A stretch of 64,000 nucleotides of DNA from an uncultured Lentisphaerota bacterium (GTDB taxonomy: Bacteria; Verrucomicrobiota; Kiritimatiellia; CAIQIC01), in contig CAIWHP010000258.1 in the NCBI GenBank assembly GCA_903912445.1, positions 27,513 through 91,512 on the forward strand, given 5' to 3'. The notes under the pieces are model-generated. The model ran no database searches. It saw only the letters and a list, made by a program, of their open reading frames with translations, and was not told the origin of the DNA. Shown here piece after piece: positions 1 through 9,007 of the stretch. The first letter of the stretch is position 1; each line of letters begins with the position of its first letter. The position numbers and the translations under genes are program-made.

Positions 1-176
1 TTGTTGGACAGCTCCCACATCGTCTTCGAGGCGAGCGCCCCGTCGAAGATGCCCGTGCCCCCGAGCCGGTTCTTTTCGACCAGCAGCACCGACTTGCCGA
101 AATCCACCGCCCGCATCGCCGCCGCATAGCCCGACGGCCCGCCGCCGATCACGCACAGATCATAGGTCTTCCGCAT
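1..176 (-). CDS. FAD/NAD(P) disulfide-reductase-family protein, 5' part only
   Basis: The gene runs off the left edge, so only the first 58 residues are seen. The N-terminus has the dinucleotide-binding motif VIGGGPSGYAAA (about residues 9-20) and the FAD-ribose acid in VLLVEK, as in dihydrolipoamide dehydrogenase and soluble transhydrogenase. Where those enzymes carry the redox-active CxxxxC, this one reads GGTGIFDGALASKT, with no cysteine. It may therefore be a flavoprotein of the family that does not use a disulfide. Start ATG at 176 follows a GGGAGCGGGG ribosome site and a promoter at 211-238. It is divergent from the GH20 gene. Confidence 0.75.
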   Translation of the reverse strand, partial: MRKTYDLCVIGGGPSGYAAAMRAVDFGKSVLLVEKNRLGGTGIFDGALASKTMWELSN

Positions 177-210
177 AGCCCCGCTCCCGGTGAGTGCCAA
201 ACGTCCCCGC

Positions 211-238
211 AATATAGGTAACAATCGACAAACCGCAA
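211..238 (-). promoter_or_regulatory. sigma70-like promoter for the left-edge flavoprotein
   Basis: On the minus strand TTGCGG (238-233) and TATATT (216-211) are separated by 16 bp. The predicted start near 204 leaves a leader of about 28 nt ending in a purine-rich ribosome site. Confidence 0.5.
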
Positions 239-396
239 CCTTTTCCCTGTCTTGGCCGTCCGGCAGCAACTGCCGCCGCAGCTTCCTCAAGCTGCATTTC
301 AAGGGACAAGCTCTCCCGGCGCAGTCAGGTAGGACGCCCCGCAGGATGAGCCTTTTTCAACGTCAGGTCTGGTCAGCACAGAAAAGGCTGGCGCCG

Positions 397-415
397 ATTT
401 CCAAGCCTTGGGAGA
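397..415. repeat. TTCC-AAGCC-TTGG palindrome upstream of GH20 gene
   Basis: Single copy of the dispersed palindrome (TTTCCAAGCCTTGGGA, centre about 406). It lies about 25 nt before the GH20 start codon, probably within its leader. One arm has a mismatch. Confidence 0.6.
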
Positions 416-438
416 CTCGCGGCGCGAAAGAGGCTCCT

Positions 439-1956
439 ATGAAGACCATGTTTGCTTTGGCCGTCGGCATGTTCGCACTCGTTGCGCAAGCCCGGACACA
501 ATCCGCAGAGCCCGCCATCATCCCCCACCCCGCGGAACTGAAGTTGAGCGGCGGCACGGTGGCGCTGACCAGCGAGAAAGTCCGCACCGAAATCCAGCCC
601 GGCGCCACGGCCACGCTCGGCGCGGAAGGCTACCGGCTCGCCATCGGTCCTGCCGGGGCGCTCATCACCGCCGGGACGGAGACCGGCGCCTTCTACGCGC
701 GGCAGACGCTCGCGCAGCTGACCGTCGCCGGCCAGACGCCCTGCGCCACGCTCACCGACCGGCCGCGCTACGCCTGGCGCGGCTATATGCTCGACGTCTC
801 GCGCCACTTCGCGCCGACCGCCGAACTCAAGGCGCTGCTCGACGAGATGGCGCGCTACAAGCTCAACCGCTTCCACTGGCATCTGACCGACGACGAAGGC
901 TGGCGCATCGAAATCAAAAAGTATCCGCTGCTCACATCCATCGGCGGCATCGGCGACAAATCCAATCCGCAGGCGCCGGCACAGTTCTACACGCAGGCCG
1001 AGATCCGCGACCTCGTCGCCTATGCCCGCGCCCGCCATATCGTCGTCGTCCCGGAGATCGATATGCCCGGCCACGCTTCCGGCGCGGCGCGCGCCTATCC
1101 TGCGCACGCCGGCGGCGGGTCCGACCGCCTGCCGAACTTCACCTTCAATCCCGGCAAACCGGAGACGCTCCTGTTCCTCCAGGACATCCTCCGCGAGGTC
1201 AAAGAGCTGTTCCCCGACTGCGGCGTGATCCACTACGGCGGCGATGAGGTTCATTTTGGTTGGGGCAAATGGGACACGCTCCCCGAAGTGCAGGCGCTCA
1301 AGGCGAAGGAACATCTCGCCGACAAACAGGCGGTGGAGAAATGGTTCAACCGCACCATGGCCGCGTTCATCAATTCCCTCGGCTGCGACACCGGCGGCTG
1401 GGACGAGATTCTCGACGCCGGCACCGATCCTGCACACACGGTGATCTTCTGGTGGCGGCACGACAAGCCCGCGCAACTTGCCAAGGCGTTGCAGGGCGGC
1501 TTCAAGATCGTCCTCACGCCGCGCCACCCGTGCTATTTCGATTTCCTGCAAAACCCCGCGCACAAGGTCGGCCGCCGCTGGAACGGCATCAACGAACTCC
1601 AGCGCGTCTATGGCTTCCCGGAAACCGCCACGCTCCCCGCGGACCTCGCCGCGCAGGCCGCCGCGAGCCCGCAGGTGCTCGGCCTGCAGGCCTGCCTCTG
1701 GAGCGAGACCTGCGCCACCCGCGCACGCCGCGAATTCCTCACCTACCCGCGCCTGCTCGCCTTGGCCGAGTCCGCCTGGACCCCCGCCGCAAAGAAAAAT
1801 TACGAGGACTTCTCCGCGCGCCTCAAAGTGCATCTGCCGCTGCTCAAGCAACGCGGCATCACCTGCTATGACCCCTTCGGCAATTCCCCGGAAGTGGTGG
1901 ATGCGCCAGGCGCGGCCACCTACATTGACCAGCCGGAGACCAGGCAGAAGCATTGA
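439..1956 (+). CDS. secreted GH20 beta-N-acetylhexosaminidase
   Basis: A 505-residue exported glycoside hydrolase expected to remove terminal beta-linked GlcNAc or GalNAc from oligosaccharides. A signal peptide occupies residues 1-22 or so. A GH20b-type N-terminal alpha/beta domain follows (to about 105), then the TIM barrel starting at YAWRGYMLDVSRHF. Landmarks are HWHLTDDEGWR, PEIDMPGH and the catalytic Asp-Glu pair in HYGGDEVHFGW (D269/E270), which supports substrate-assisted retaining catalysis. The ATG at 439 was preferred over an upstream in-frame start because AAGAGG lies just before it and the signal peptide begins there. The adjacent PEP-CTERM gene may be co-transcribed. Confidence 0.93.
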   Translation: MKTMFALAVGMFALVAQARTQSAEPAIIPHPAELKLSGGTVALTSEKVRTEIQPGATATLGAEGYRLAIGPAGALITAGTETGAFYARQTLAQLTVAGQTPCATLTDRPRYAWRGYMLDVSRHFAPTAELKALLDEMARYKLNRFHWHLTDDEGWRIEIKKYPLLTSIGGIGDKSNPQAPAQFYTQAEIRDLVAYARARHIVVVPEIDMPGHASGAARAYPAHAGGGSDRLPNFTFNPGKPETLLFLQDILREVKELFPDCGVIHYGGDEVHFGWGKWDTLPEVQALKAKEHLADKQAVEKWFNRTMAAFINSLGCDTGGWDEILDAGTDPAHTVIFWWRHDKPAQLAKALQGGFKIVLTPRHPCYFDFLQNPAHKVGRRWNGINELQRVYGFPETATLPADLAAQAAASPQVLGLQACLWSETCATRARREFLTYPRLLALAESAWTPAAKKNYEDFSARLKVHLPLLKQRGITCYDPFGNSPEVVDAPGAATYIDQPETRQKH

Positions 1957-1969
1957 AAGATGGAAAACG

Positions 1970-2851
1970 ATGGCTGCCCTAAGAACAGTGCGAGTGCGGG
2001 ATTGGCTGCTGCTGCTGTGCCTGCTTTCCATCCAGTTCTGGCCAGTGCGCGCAAGCACCTATGCGGAGGCGATTGTCCGCGCACAGGACTTTGCCACGCT
2101 CCCGGGCGATGGCAACCTGCTGACGCTCGACTATCCGCAGCTCGTCACCACTAACTTCGCCGGCACCACCTACCTGAAAACCCTGACGCTGATGAAGGGC
2201 AACACCTGGTCCAACTACTACCTACCTTACGTCGGCGCGACCTCCCTGCGTTCCAACGGCGTCGGCAACGAAGCCTGGGTCACCTTCGAGCCCGAACTCA
2301 AAGGCTACCTGACGGCGCGCACCAACGAGTTCGATGTCTCCTCCGCCGCCAGCATCGCCGGTCGTGCGGAGCAGGCGCTGGGCATGACGAATAGCTCCAC
2401 CCATCTCTTCGCCGTGGATCTGTGGGTCGCCGCCGACAGTCTGTTCCGCCCCACCATCAACTGGTCGCCGACCAACTCCGCCACCTTCCGCGACTGGACC
2501 GGACAGGACACGGGCGGCCCCGGCTGGTTCGCCGGCGCCTATGCCGTAAACTATTACGACTGGTTCACCAACCGGCAGCAAACGGTCTACGCCGGCAGCT
2601 ACGCCTTCCCTTGGACCGGCCTCGGCTACACCTTCGACTGGTACTACGCCACCAACAGCCCCGCGCTCGTCGGTCCCTCCGAGTTCGTCATCGGCGCGCA
2701 ACAAAGCTATTACGTCGCCGGCGGCACCCCTGTGGACCAGTTCTTCGCCATCCCCGAGCCCGGCATCGGGGCACTCCTGCTCTGCGGCCTCGCGCTGGCA
2801 TTGGGTAGAAGATGGCAAAATTCGAGCATCACCAACAAATCGATCACATGA
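1970..2851 (+). CDS. PEP-CTERM sorting-domain secreted protein
   Basis: A 293-residue exported protein with an N-terminal signal (WLLLLCLLSIQFWPVRA) and a C-terminal PEP-CTERM signal: IPEPG at about 261-265, a hydrophobic stretch, then GRRW. PEP-CTERM proteins are processed by exosortase and are usually tied to exopolysaccharide or the cell surface. No exosortase gene is in the window. The tail runs about 12 residues beyond the basic stop-transfer, longer than usual. The central region is rich in Tyr, Trp and Thr and I recognise no catalytic domain. It starts 13 bp after the GH20 stop, suggesting one transcript. Confidence 0.8.
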   Translation: MAALRTVRVRDWLLLLCLLSIQFWPVRASTYAEAIVRAQDFATLPGDGNLLTLDYPQLVTTNFAGTTYLKTLTLMKGNTWSNYYLPYVGATSLRSNGVGNEAWVTFEPELKGYLTARTNEFDVSSAASIAGRAEQALGMTNSSTHLFAVDLWVAADSLFRPTINWSPTNSATFRDWTGQDTGGPGWFAGAYAVNYYDWFTNRQQTVYAGSYAFPWTGLGYTFDWYYATNSPALVGPSEFVIGAQQSYYVAGGTPVDQFFAIPEPGIGALLLCGLALALGRRWQNSSITNKSIT

Positions 2852-2928
2852 ATCAATAGGGTCACAGACGATGAAGTTTCGGCGGGTAGGTGGTCCGCTC
2901 CATGGTGCGTTTGAAAGGGGACTTTGCG

Positions 2929-3540
2929 ATGAAAAACAGATGCGGCTGGGGTAACAGCGATCCGCTGTACGTGGTCTATCACGATGAGGAATGGGGCGTA
3001 CCGGTGCAGGATGACCGGCGTCTGTTCGAGATGCTGATTCTGGAGGGCGCGCAGGCGGGGCTGAGCTGGCTGACCATCCTCAAGAAAAGGGAGAACTACC
3101 GCAAGGCCTTTGACGGCTTCGACCCGGTCAAGGTGGCGGCGTATGGGCCGCGCGAGGTACAGCGCCTGCTGGCCGATCCGGGCATCGTCCGCAACCGCCT
3201 CAAGATCGCCGCGGCGATCCAGAACGCGCGTGGCGTATTGGCGCTGCAGCAGCAGCACGGCTCGCTCGCCGCCTTTCTCTGGCGCTATGTGGAGGGCCGC
3301 CCCTTCCAGAATGCGCGCCAGTCGTTGGCGGACCTACCGGTGCGTACGGAACAGTCCGACGCGATGAGCAAGGATCTGAAGAAGCTCGGCTTCAACTTCG
3401 TCGGTTCCACCATCTGCTATGCGTTTATGCAGGCGGTGGGCATGGTGAACGACCATGTCGTCGATTGCTTCCGTCATGCCGAAGTCAAGGCGCTGGGGCG
3501 ACCGGGCAAACTCAGCGTTCTCGATACGCCGCGCCGCTGA
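2929..3540 (+). CDS. tag: DNA-3-methyladenine glycosylase I
   Basis: A 203-residue cytoplasmic base-excision-repair enzyme that removes 3-methyladenine from alkylated DNA. It covers the whole Tag family: RCGWGNSDPLYVVYHDEEWG at the N-terminus, EGAQAGLSWLTIL, GFNFVGSTICYAFMQA.GMVNDH. The family's structural zinc ligands are present as C5 and H18 near the start and an H-x3-C pair (about H176 and C180) near the end. The ATG at 2929 has GAAAGGGGA nine bases before it. Flanked downstream by structured intergenic repeats. Confidence 0.95.
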   Translation: MKNRCGWGNSDPLYVVYHDEEWGVPVQDDRRLFEMLILEGAQAGLSWLTILKKRENYRKAFDGFDPVKVAAYGPREVQRLLADPGIVRNRLKIAAAIQNARGVLALQQQHGSLAAFLWRYVEGRPFQNARQSLADLPVRTEQSDAMSKDLKKLGFNFVGSTICYAFMQAVGMVNDHVVDCFRHAEVKALGRPGKLSVLDTPRR

Positions 3541-3545
3541 TTTGA

Positions 3546-3670
3546 ACCGCGAATTACGCCAATTATGAAGCAGTGGTAGCCTGGCCAGAAAGCTCGGTGA
3601 CGATCCGTCTCTCGCGGGACGTTAGAGCCTTCCTTTTCTGGAAATTCGCGTAATTAGCGTAATTCGCGGT
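3546..3670. repeat. long inverted repeat (ACCGCGAATTACGC arms)
   Basis: Perfect 14-bp arms, ACCGCGAATTACGC at 3546-3559 and its complement at 3657-3670, enclose about 97 bp directly after the tag stop codon. The arm matches ACCRCGRATYACRC, the same consensus as the inverted repeat at 18629-18693, so the two are probably copies of one intergenic element. A related sequence, CTGTGAAATCTGAGTAATCTGTGG, follows at about 3710-3735 and resembles the arms at 6538-6705. Confidence 0.6.
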
Positions 3671-3828
3671 AAGTGATTTCTGGTCCTGCTTTCTTCCTCC
3701 GATCCGCGAATCTGTGAAATCTGAGTAATCTGTGGATGAGTCTTCCCCTAGATCCACCCGGCTTTGCGGTTGCCCCCGGGCGCGTTTTGGTGCAGTTTGG
3801 TCCGGCGATGCGCACGGAAGGGGCACAC

Positions 3829-6438
3829 ATGTATAAAGCGATTTGTCTGGCGGCAGGGATGTGGGCAGCGGGGGCGGCCGGCGCCCAAACGGTGGCGACC
3901 AACGCGCCCGCCTGGGAGTGGGCCGGCTGGGGCGGCGGCGGTTTCTTTTTCTCGGCGGTGTTCCATCCGGCGAAGGATGGCGTGCTCTACATGGGCGGCG
4001 ATGTCGCGGGCGTATACAAGAGCTTGGACCACGGAAGCCACTGGCGGATGATCAACAACGCTCTGGCCGATTACGCGATCTACTCGCTCGCCGTGGACCG
4101 CACGGCGCCGGACACGGTCTATGCCGCCACCGAGGGCGGGCTGTGCAAGAGCACCGACGGCGGCGAGCTGTGGCGGGTGCTGCCCCACACCGGACGCAAG
4201 GAACTGCGGATCACCGGCGAGCGCATGCGCAGCATCCGCTGCATCGCGGTGGATCCGACCGATGGCAAGATCGTCTACGCGGCGAGCCCCGCGGGCGCGG
4301 TTTTCAAGAGCACCGATGGCGGCGAGACCTGGCTGGCGGTCTACCAGAAGGCGGACCAGCCGGAGCCTCCGGAGACGCTACGCGTCCAGTTTGGCAAGGT
4401 CAACAACGAGTGGCACGGCGGCATCTGGTTCCCGCTGGCCTTCCCGCAGGGCGTCGCTGCGGCCGACTGTGCGGGCTTCGGGTTCAACTTCAAGGGTGAA
4501 GGCCCCCTGCCGAAGGATTGCTTCCTCTCGCTCAAGTCCTCGACCGGCGCGGCCTATCGCAGCCGCAATCTGCGGGAAATCTTCCAGCAGACGCAGTGGG
4601 GCGATGTCGTGCTCGGCGCCAAGGACTTCATCCTCGACCCCGACTACGTAAAGAGCCATCCCGACCAGGCCAAGGCCTACTCCGGCACGCCCGACTGGGC
4701 CACGCTGAACCGCATGGACTTCTCCTGCGTCGGCCCGCTGATGAACGAGGCGCCGGTGGGCAAGTTCACGCGCTTCTTCTTCGCCCTCAGCAAGGCGCCT
4801 GCGGGCCAGCCGCCGCAGCAGGTCGCCAAGGAGTTCTCAGGAGGCAAGACGCCTTCGACCTACGGCAACCTCCGCATCGGGCCGCTGCAAGGCGGCACGG
4901 TTTACAGCGTCGCGGTCGCGGCGAAGGAGCCGGCGCTCGTGGTCGCGGCGACGGACGACGCGGGCCTCGTGCTCAGCCGCGACGCGGGCAAGAGCTGGGG
5001 CGCCTTGGCCACACCCAAGAAGGCCTCCAGCGTGGCCATCGCGGAGAGCGACCCGAACGTCCTGTATGCCACCTTCTTCAAGGACGGCGTCTGGAAGTCG
5101 ACCGACAAAGGCCGGACGTGGAAAGACCTCTCGCAAGGATTGCCCAAGAACCTTTCGGCCCACGAGGTGGCGGTCAGTCCCGTCAATCCGCTCGACGTCT
5201 ATGTCATCGCCGCGGCCGACTGGAACGGGCGCTTTTTCTATTCCAACGATGGCGGACAGACCTGGACGAATGTCTCGAAGCTGACGCCCGACTTCCCCGC
5301 CGATCCCACGTTGCCGAAGGATCCCCAGCCGGCCGGCCTGAGCGCGCCGCGGAACCTGACGATCAATCCGCTCAATCCCAAGGAGCTCTTCATCGCCGCC
5401 AACTGGCGGCCCTGCCTCAGCACGGACGGCGGGCGCACCTGGACCGAGCGGGCACGCGGCGCGGACATCTCCTGCGTGTACGACCTCCGCTTCTTCAAGG
5501 GCCGCACCTATGCCTCGGCCATGGACGAGGGCGTATTCGTCAGCGCGGACAACGGCGGGCTCTGGCGCGCGCTCTGGCCGCTCAAATATGAACCCGTGCT
5601 CGGTGGCCACTACTGGCGGCTCGCGATCTCCGACAACAACGGCGAGGACCGCATCATCAGCACCTGCACCTCGTGGAATTCCAAGTATCCCGGCTTCGTG
5701 GTCTTGAGCGAAGACGGCGGCAAGACGTACACGAGCTGCACCAACGGCCTGCCGGCGACCACGCCGCACGCGAACACGATGTGGGGCGCCGGCAACCCGC
5801 GTGCGCTGGCCGCAGACCCGAAAAATCCGCTGACGCTCTATCTGGGCATCGACGGCGACCCCTCCACGGGCAGGAGCGGCGGCGGCGTCTTCAAGACGGA
5901 GGACGGCGGCCACACGTGGGCGGCGCTGCCCGCCCAGCCCGGCAGCCGCCGGATGTTCTTCGGGCTCGCGGTCGATCCGACCGACTCCAACCGCCTCTAC
6001 TGGGCAGCCTGCGGCACGGGCGGCGGACTCCATCGCAGCGAGGATGGCGGCGCCTCCTGGCAGCACGTGTTCAAGAACGAAAGCTGGTGCTTCAACGTGC
6101 ACGTGGCGGCCGACGGCACGGTCTACTGTCCGGGCAACAATCTCTGGCGCAGCACGGACCACGGCAAGAGCTGGAAAAAGCTGACGAAGTTCCCGTTCAG
6201 CAGCCGCATCATCGTCGCCATCGAAACCGATCCGGCCGACGCCAAGCGGATGTGGTTCGCCGCCACCACCTGGGGCAACGCTCCCGAAGGCGACGTCTAT
6301 GAAACCATCGACGGCGGCGCGACGTGGCAGGTGATCACCGGCCAGCTGCCCTACCGCAAGCCGATGCTGCTGCGCTACAACCCCGACACGCGCGAACTCT
6401 GGGCCGCGGGTGTCGGCATCTTCAAGTGCCGGCGTTGA
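3829..6438 (+). CDS. secreted Asp-box (BNR) beta-propeller protein, GH74/sialidase-like fold
   Basis: An 869-residue exported protein with signal peptide MYKAICLAAGMWAAGAAGAQ. It carries about twelve Asp-box motifs of the S-x-D-x-G-x-x-W type (for example STDGGELW, STDGGETW, SRDAGKSW, SNDGGQTW, SEDGGKTY, STDHGKSW), expected for one or two seven-bladed propellers as in GH74 and VPS10/sialidase-like proteins. A non-repeat segment of about 160 residues between the early and later blades resembles a beta-sandwich insert. I cannot identify a catalytic acid pair, so enzymatic activity is unproven. The start at 3829 is chosen for the GGAAGGGG site and the signal peptide. Confidence 0.75.
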   Translation: MYKAICLAAGMWAAGAAGAQTVATNAPAWEWAGWGGGGFFFSAVFHPAKDGVLYMGGDVAGVYKSLDHGSHWRMINNALADYAIYSLAVDRTAPDTVYAATEGGLCKSTDGGELWRVLPHTGRKELRITGERMRSIRCIAVDPTDGKIVYAASPAGAVFKSTDGGETWLAVYQKADQPEPPETLRVQFGKVNNEWHGGIWFPLAFPQGVAAADCAGFGFNFKGEGPLPKDCFLSLKSSTGAAYRSRNLREIFQQTQWGDVVLGAKDFILDPDYVKSHPDQAKAYSGTPDWATLNRMDFSCVGPLMNEAPVGKFTRFFFALSKAPAGQPPQQVAKEFSGGKTPSTYGNLRIGPLQGGTVYSVAVAAKEPALVVAATDDAGLVLSRDAGKSWGALATPKKASSVAIAESDPNVLYATFFKDGVWKSTDKGRTWKDLSQGLPKNLSAHEVAVSPVNPLDVYVIAAADWNGRFFYSNDGGQTWTNVSKLTPDFPADPTLPKDPQPAGLSAPRNLTINPLNPKELFIAANWRPCLSTDGGRTWTERARGADISCVYDLRFFKGRTYASAMDEGVFVSADNGGLWRALWPLKYEPVLGGHYWRLAISDNNGEDRIISTCTSWNSKYPGFVVLSEDGGKTYTSCTNGLPATTPHANTMWGAGNPRALAADPKNPLTLYLGIDGDPSTGRSGGGVFKTEDGGHTWAALPAQPGSRRMFFGLAVDPTDSNRLYWAACGTGGGLHRSEDGGASWQHVFKNESWCFNVHVAADGTVYCPGNNLWRSTDHGKSWKKLTKFPFSSRIIVAIETDPADAKRMWFAATTWGNAPEGDVYETIDGGATWQVITGQLPYRKPMLLRYNPDTRELWAAGVGIFKCRR

Positions 6439-6754
6439 CGCAGGTGGTGTGCGGAATGCGACAGAAGAGCTTAACGCAAAGGCGCCAAGTTCAGCGGAAG
6501 GCGCAAAGGCCACAGAGCTAGAATTCACTGAAGAAATGCATCCACAGATTCCGCAGATTACACAGATTGAAAACGACAGCGGAATAGCCACAAAAGAGCG
6601 CACAGAGCGCAAAGAAAAAACCTTGCGCTCTATGCACAAGGTTCCTATCCGCCTTCTTCCTACCCCTATCCGAAAATCCGTGCAATCTGAGCAAGCTGTG
6701 GATGCTTTCTGGAAAGCTGTTGTGCCCTGTTCGGAGCATCCGGCCCGGAAACTC
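6439..6754. other. gene-free stretch with nested inverted repeat
   Basis: Between convergent genes. It holds a purine-rich repeat tract (AACGCAAAGGCGC and AGAGCGCACAGAGCGC types) and a large imperfect inverted repeat at 6538-6705. I see no credible gene on either strand. Confidence 0.6.
6538..6705. repeat. imperfect long inverted repeat (GCATCCACAG arms)
   Basis: GCATCCACAG at 6538-6547 pairs with CTGTGGATGC at 6696-6705, and pairing continues imperfectly inward for about 30 nt (AATCTGTGTAATCTG versus AATCCGTGCAATCTG). It could fold into a hairpin or cruciform and may be a mobile miniature element or a bidirectional terminator between two convergent genes. Confidence 0.55.
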
Positions 6755-7720
6755 TCACGGCAGCTGGCCGGGCTTGAGCGTGGCGGTGGCCCGCAAGCCT
6801 TGGACCGCGATGGCGCAATCGTTCAAGCCGGTGACTTCCCAACCGACGACGCAGCCCCCGATCCGGTAGTCCGCCAGGTCCTGCGAAGCGGACAGATAGC
6901 CGTTCCGCCAGCACTCCTGAAGCCCGGCGAGCATATGCGGCAGCAGATCGCCCTCCACCGTCACCCAATCGCCTGCCGCGACCACCTTGTCCGTGAACGG
7001 CTTGAGCCCGATGTCATAGATGAATTTATCGGTGCCCTTCTTCTTTGCCGAACCTTTGTCCTGCATGGCGTGCAAGGTGGTGAGGGGCACCCGGTCATCA
7101 TAGAGCGCGATGCTGAACCAGTAGTAGTCGCCAAACCCTTTGGATTTGCGGTTCAGGTTCTGGACGGTGAGGAAAAACAGGTAGTGCGCGGTGTGGACGT
7201 GCCGGTTGTAGGCGGGCCCGGTTTTCTTCCGGTCATAGAGCAGTTTGATGCGCACGGCGAAGCTCAGTTTCTCCATCGCAGCCAGCGTGGGGGCGTGGGC
7301 ACCCAGATGACCGCGCGGATCGCTGATCCGCTGCTCCAGGTAGAGATGTGGCCAGGGATCGCCCGGCGCGCGCCAGACGCCGCCGAACTCGCTGTGGCCG
7401 TTCACGCCACACACGAAGTCGGCCGACCCGTCCGCAGGATGGATGACCAGCGACTCGTAGTCATCCTTGAAGCTGAACCCGTTGGTGGTGAGCTGCTGGA
7501 ACGCGGCGTCCGCGAAACAGCTCTTGCTGTGATGCTGCGCCGTCGTCCAAATCGGCGGCGTAGCGTTCGTGTTCCATGCGATCACCTGGGTTTGGCCGGC
7601 CCGATCTTTGGTGAGCAGGCCGCGCTCAAAATTGGGGTCGCCGATCAGTTCCACGGTTTGCGCCGTTGCCATGTGCGTCAGCAGCGCCACCGCCAGCCAG
7701 CCGGTCAAGTTGAAATGCAT
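6755..7720 (-). CDS. secreted protein of unknown function
   Basis: A 321-residue protein with a signal peptide (MHFNLTGWLAVALLTHMATAQ) and no family I recognise. The mature part begins VELIGDPNFERG and includes IWTTAQHHSKSC, PWPHLYLEQRISDPRG and a Tyr/Phe-rich HTAHYLFFLTVQN. This is compatible with a beta-sandwich carbohydrate-binding fold, but that is a guess. The ATG at 7720 is preferred because the longer reading frame upstream runs through intergenic palindromes. A TAGAAT -10-like hexamer (7733-7728, minus) puts +1 within a base of the ATG, so the mRNA may be leaderless. Confidence 0.65.
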   Translation of the reverse strand: MHFNLTGWLAVALLTHMATAQTVELIGDPNFERGLLTKDRAGQTQVIAWNTNATPPIWTTAQHHSKSCFADAAFQQLTTNGFSFKDDYESLVIHPADGSADFVCGVNGHSEFGGVWRAPGDPWPHLYLEQRISDPRGHLGAHAPTLAAMEKLSFAVRIKLLYDRKKTGPAYNRHVHTAHYLFFLTVQNLNRKSKGFGDYYWFSIALYDDRVPLTTLHAMQDKGSAKKKGTDKFIYDIGLKPFTDKVVAAGDWVTVEGDLLPHMLAGLQECWRNGYLSASQDLADYRIGGCVVGWEVTGLNDCAIAVQGLRATATLKPGQLP

Positions 7721-8192
7721 GGGCGCGATTCTAGCAGGCCTGCGGCCCGGCGCCATCCGCAACGGCGTTTTCCAAGGTCGCAGAAAAACCGGCGCTTTTG
7801 TTTCCAGGGTCTGGAAGCGCACAGCTGTTCCGCCGTGGAGTGCGCCAGCTCGCTTGCACCTTCGGCGCGACAGCTTGCTGCCGCGCCCTACGCTGCGCAA
7901 AGAGTTGTTGCGCCGTCCCGGGGGCTTGCTTTGGGCACAATGGCGGGATCAGCGTGCCTGGCCTTACAATCGTCCGTGACCCACCTGACCGCTTGCCTGG
8001 GGCGGAAGACTGCTGGGTCCGCATCAAAGACAACTTCACCCGCAAACGGAAAAGACCGCGCGCCTAACTTATTCAAAAAGTTGTGGTTTCCCCGCTTGCC
8101 AAGACGGAGCTGCCTTTCTACCCTGCCGACGCAACTGAAAACCGGCTGCATAAACACAACTTTTCGTGCATTTAGTAAAACTGTTCGGTGAA
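7721..8192. other. gene-free stretch with palindrome pair
   Basis: Divergent promoter region between a minus-strand and a plus-strand secreted protein. It contains the palindrome pair at 7769-7818 and a GGAGTGCG-type repeat fragment at about 7833 that resembles 30633-30660. No gene is convincing here. Confidence 0.5.
7769..7818. repeat. pair of degenerate TTCC..GGAA palindromes
   Basis: Two imperfect copies of the dispersed palindrome with centres at about 7777 and 7809, 32 bp apart. The second (TTTCCAGGGTCTGGAAG) is better conserved. They sit 50-100 bp upstream of the minus-strand start at 7720. Confidence 0.55.
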
Positions 8193-8615
8193 ATGATGCT
8201 GAGCCTGAGAAGCACAATGATCGCCATATTGGTTGGGGTGAGTGCCTCTTTCGCTCGCGCCGAGGGAGGACCCAAGACCAACGACGTGCTGGTCGCCTTT
8301 CAACGGCAGGCCATGGTAATCGCAGCGGCGCAAACCAATGGTCACACAAAGGCGTTCCTCAATGGCAAGATTCAGGACACCGTTCATCTGTCGGTTCAGG
8401 CATCGACTTTCAGCAATGCCTTCCGCCGGATCGAGGGCACTCTGTCGCCAACAGAGCGCCGCGCCCTGATTCTGAAAGGGGCAATTCCAGCACTCGCCCG
8501 TCCCGGCGAGTGTTGGATCGTCGAGTCTCTTGGCGGAGTCGGGAACGAGATTTCATGTTACCTCGATCTCAACTCGAAGGAAGTGGTGTTGTTCTGGATC
8601 GTGCCTGAAGGATGA
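8193..8615 (+). CDS. small secreted hypothetical protein
   Basis: About 140 residues. The first 24 or so (MMLSLRSTMIAILVGVSASFARA) look like a signal peptide, and the mature protein is short, with a single Cys pair (ECWIV, ISCYL). I do not recognise the family. Start is uncertain between adjacent ATGs at 8193 and 8196 and a GTG at 8166; 8193 keeps a normal signal peptide. Its GC content is lower than the neighbouring genes. No operon partner is visible, since downstream DNA is gene-free for almost 400 bp. Confidence 0.55.
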   Translation: MMLSLRSTMIAILVGVSASFARAEGGPKTNDVLVAFQRQAMVIAAAQTNGHTKAFLNGKIQDTVHLSVQASTFSNAFRRIEGTLSPTERRALILKGAIPALARPGECWIVESLGGVGNEISCYLDLNSKEVVLFWIVPEG

Positions 8616-9007
8616 CGGCACCGAACAACACCTCGGACCGTATTGCTCATTATGGCGGGTTCACAAACGGTCCAGGTGAACGTAGCAATCGCCATGCAAC
8701 TCTTTTGCAGAGTCCACACCGTCGCCAGTTCAAGGTCTGGTATACCTACAATCGAAGCCTCATCACGGAGGTTATTCGAAGAAATAACGGGCCACTTTAG
8801 GCCCCAAACCAGGAGCACTGGGTCACCCGCTTCGCTCAGTTCCGTCGTTCCCTAAAGGGCCGTGGCGTCTCCTTGCCAAGCCTGGGAACTACCCCACCTC
8901 CGCGCGCAGAGCGGCCCGGCGCAGGGCCGCGCCTGTAGCGGCGCTCTGTGAGCGCCGTCGGCAGGGCTTGGAAACACCCGCCCCTGTGCTACGCTGCGAC
9001 CCACATC
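8616..9007. other. gene-free stretch with repeats and possible promoter
   Basis: Contains one degenerate palindrome (centre about 8881), the 27-bp GTAG-type inverted repeat at 8933-8959, a half-palindrome GGCTTGGAAAC (about 8964-8974) and a -10-like TACGCT at 8990-8995 ahead of the beta-helix gene. No credible coding sequence. Confidence 0.5.
8933..8959. repeat. GTAG-type inverted repeat, copy 1 (GGCGCTC-TGT-GAGCGCC)
   Basis: CTGTAG precedes a perfect hairpin GGCGCTC-TGT-GAGCGCC. The entire 27-bp unit recurs without change at 26742-26768, about 17.8 kb away. Confidence 0.8.

Noticed and set aside
6410-8191. A 593-codon plus-strand open frame across 6.4-8.2 kb
   Set aside because: It runs through repeat DNA and opposite a minus-strand gene with a proper signal peptide. 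It has no ribosome site or domain.
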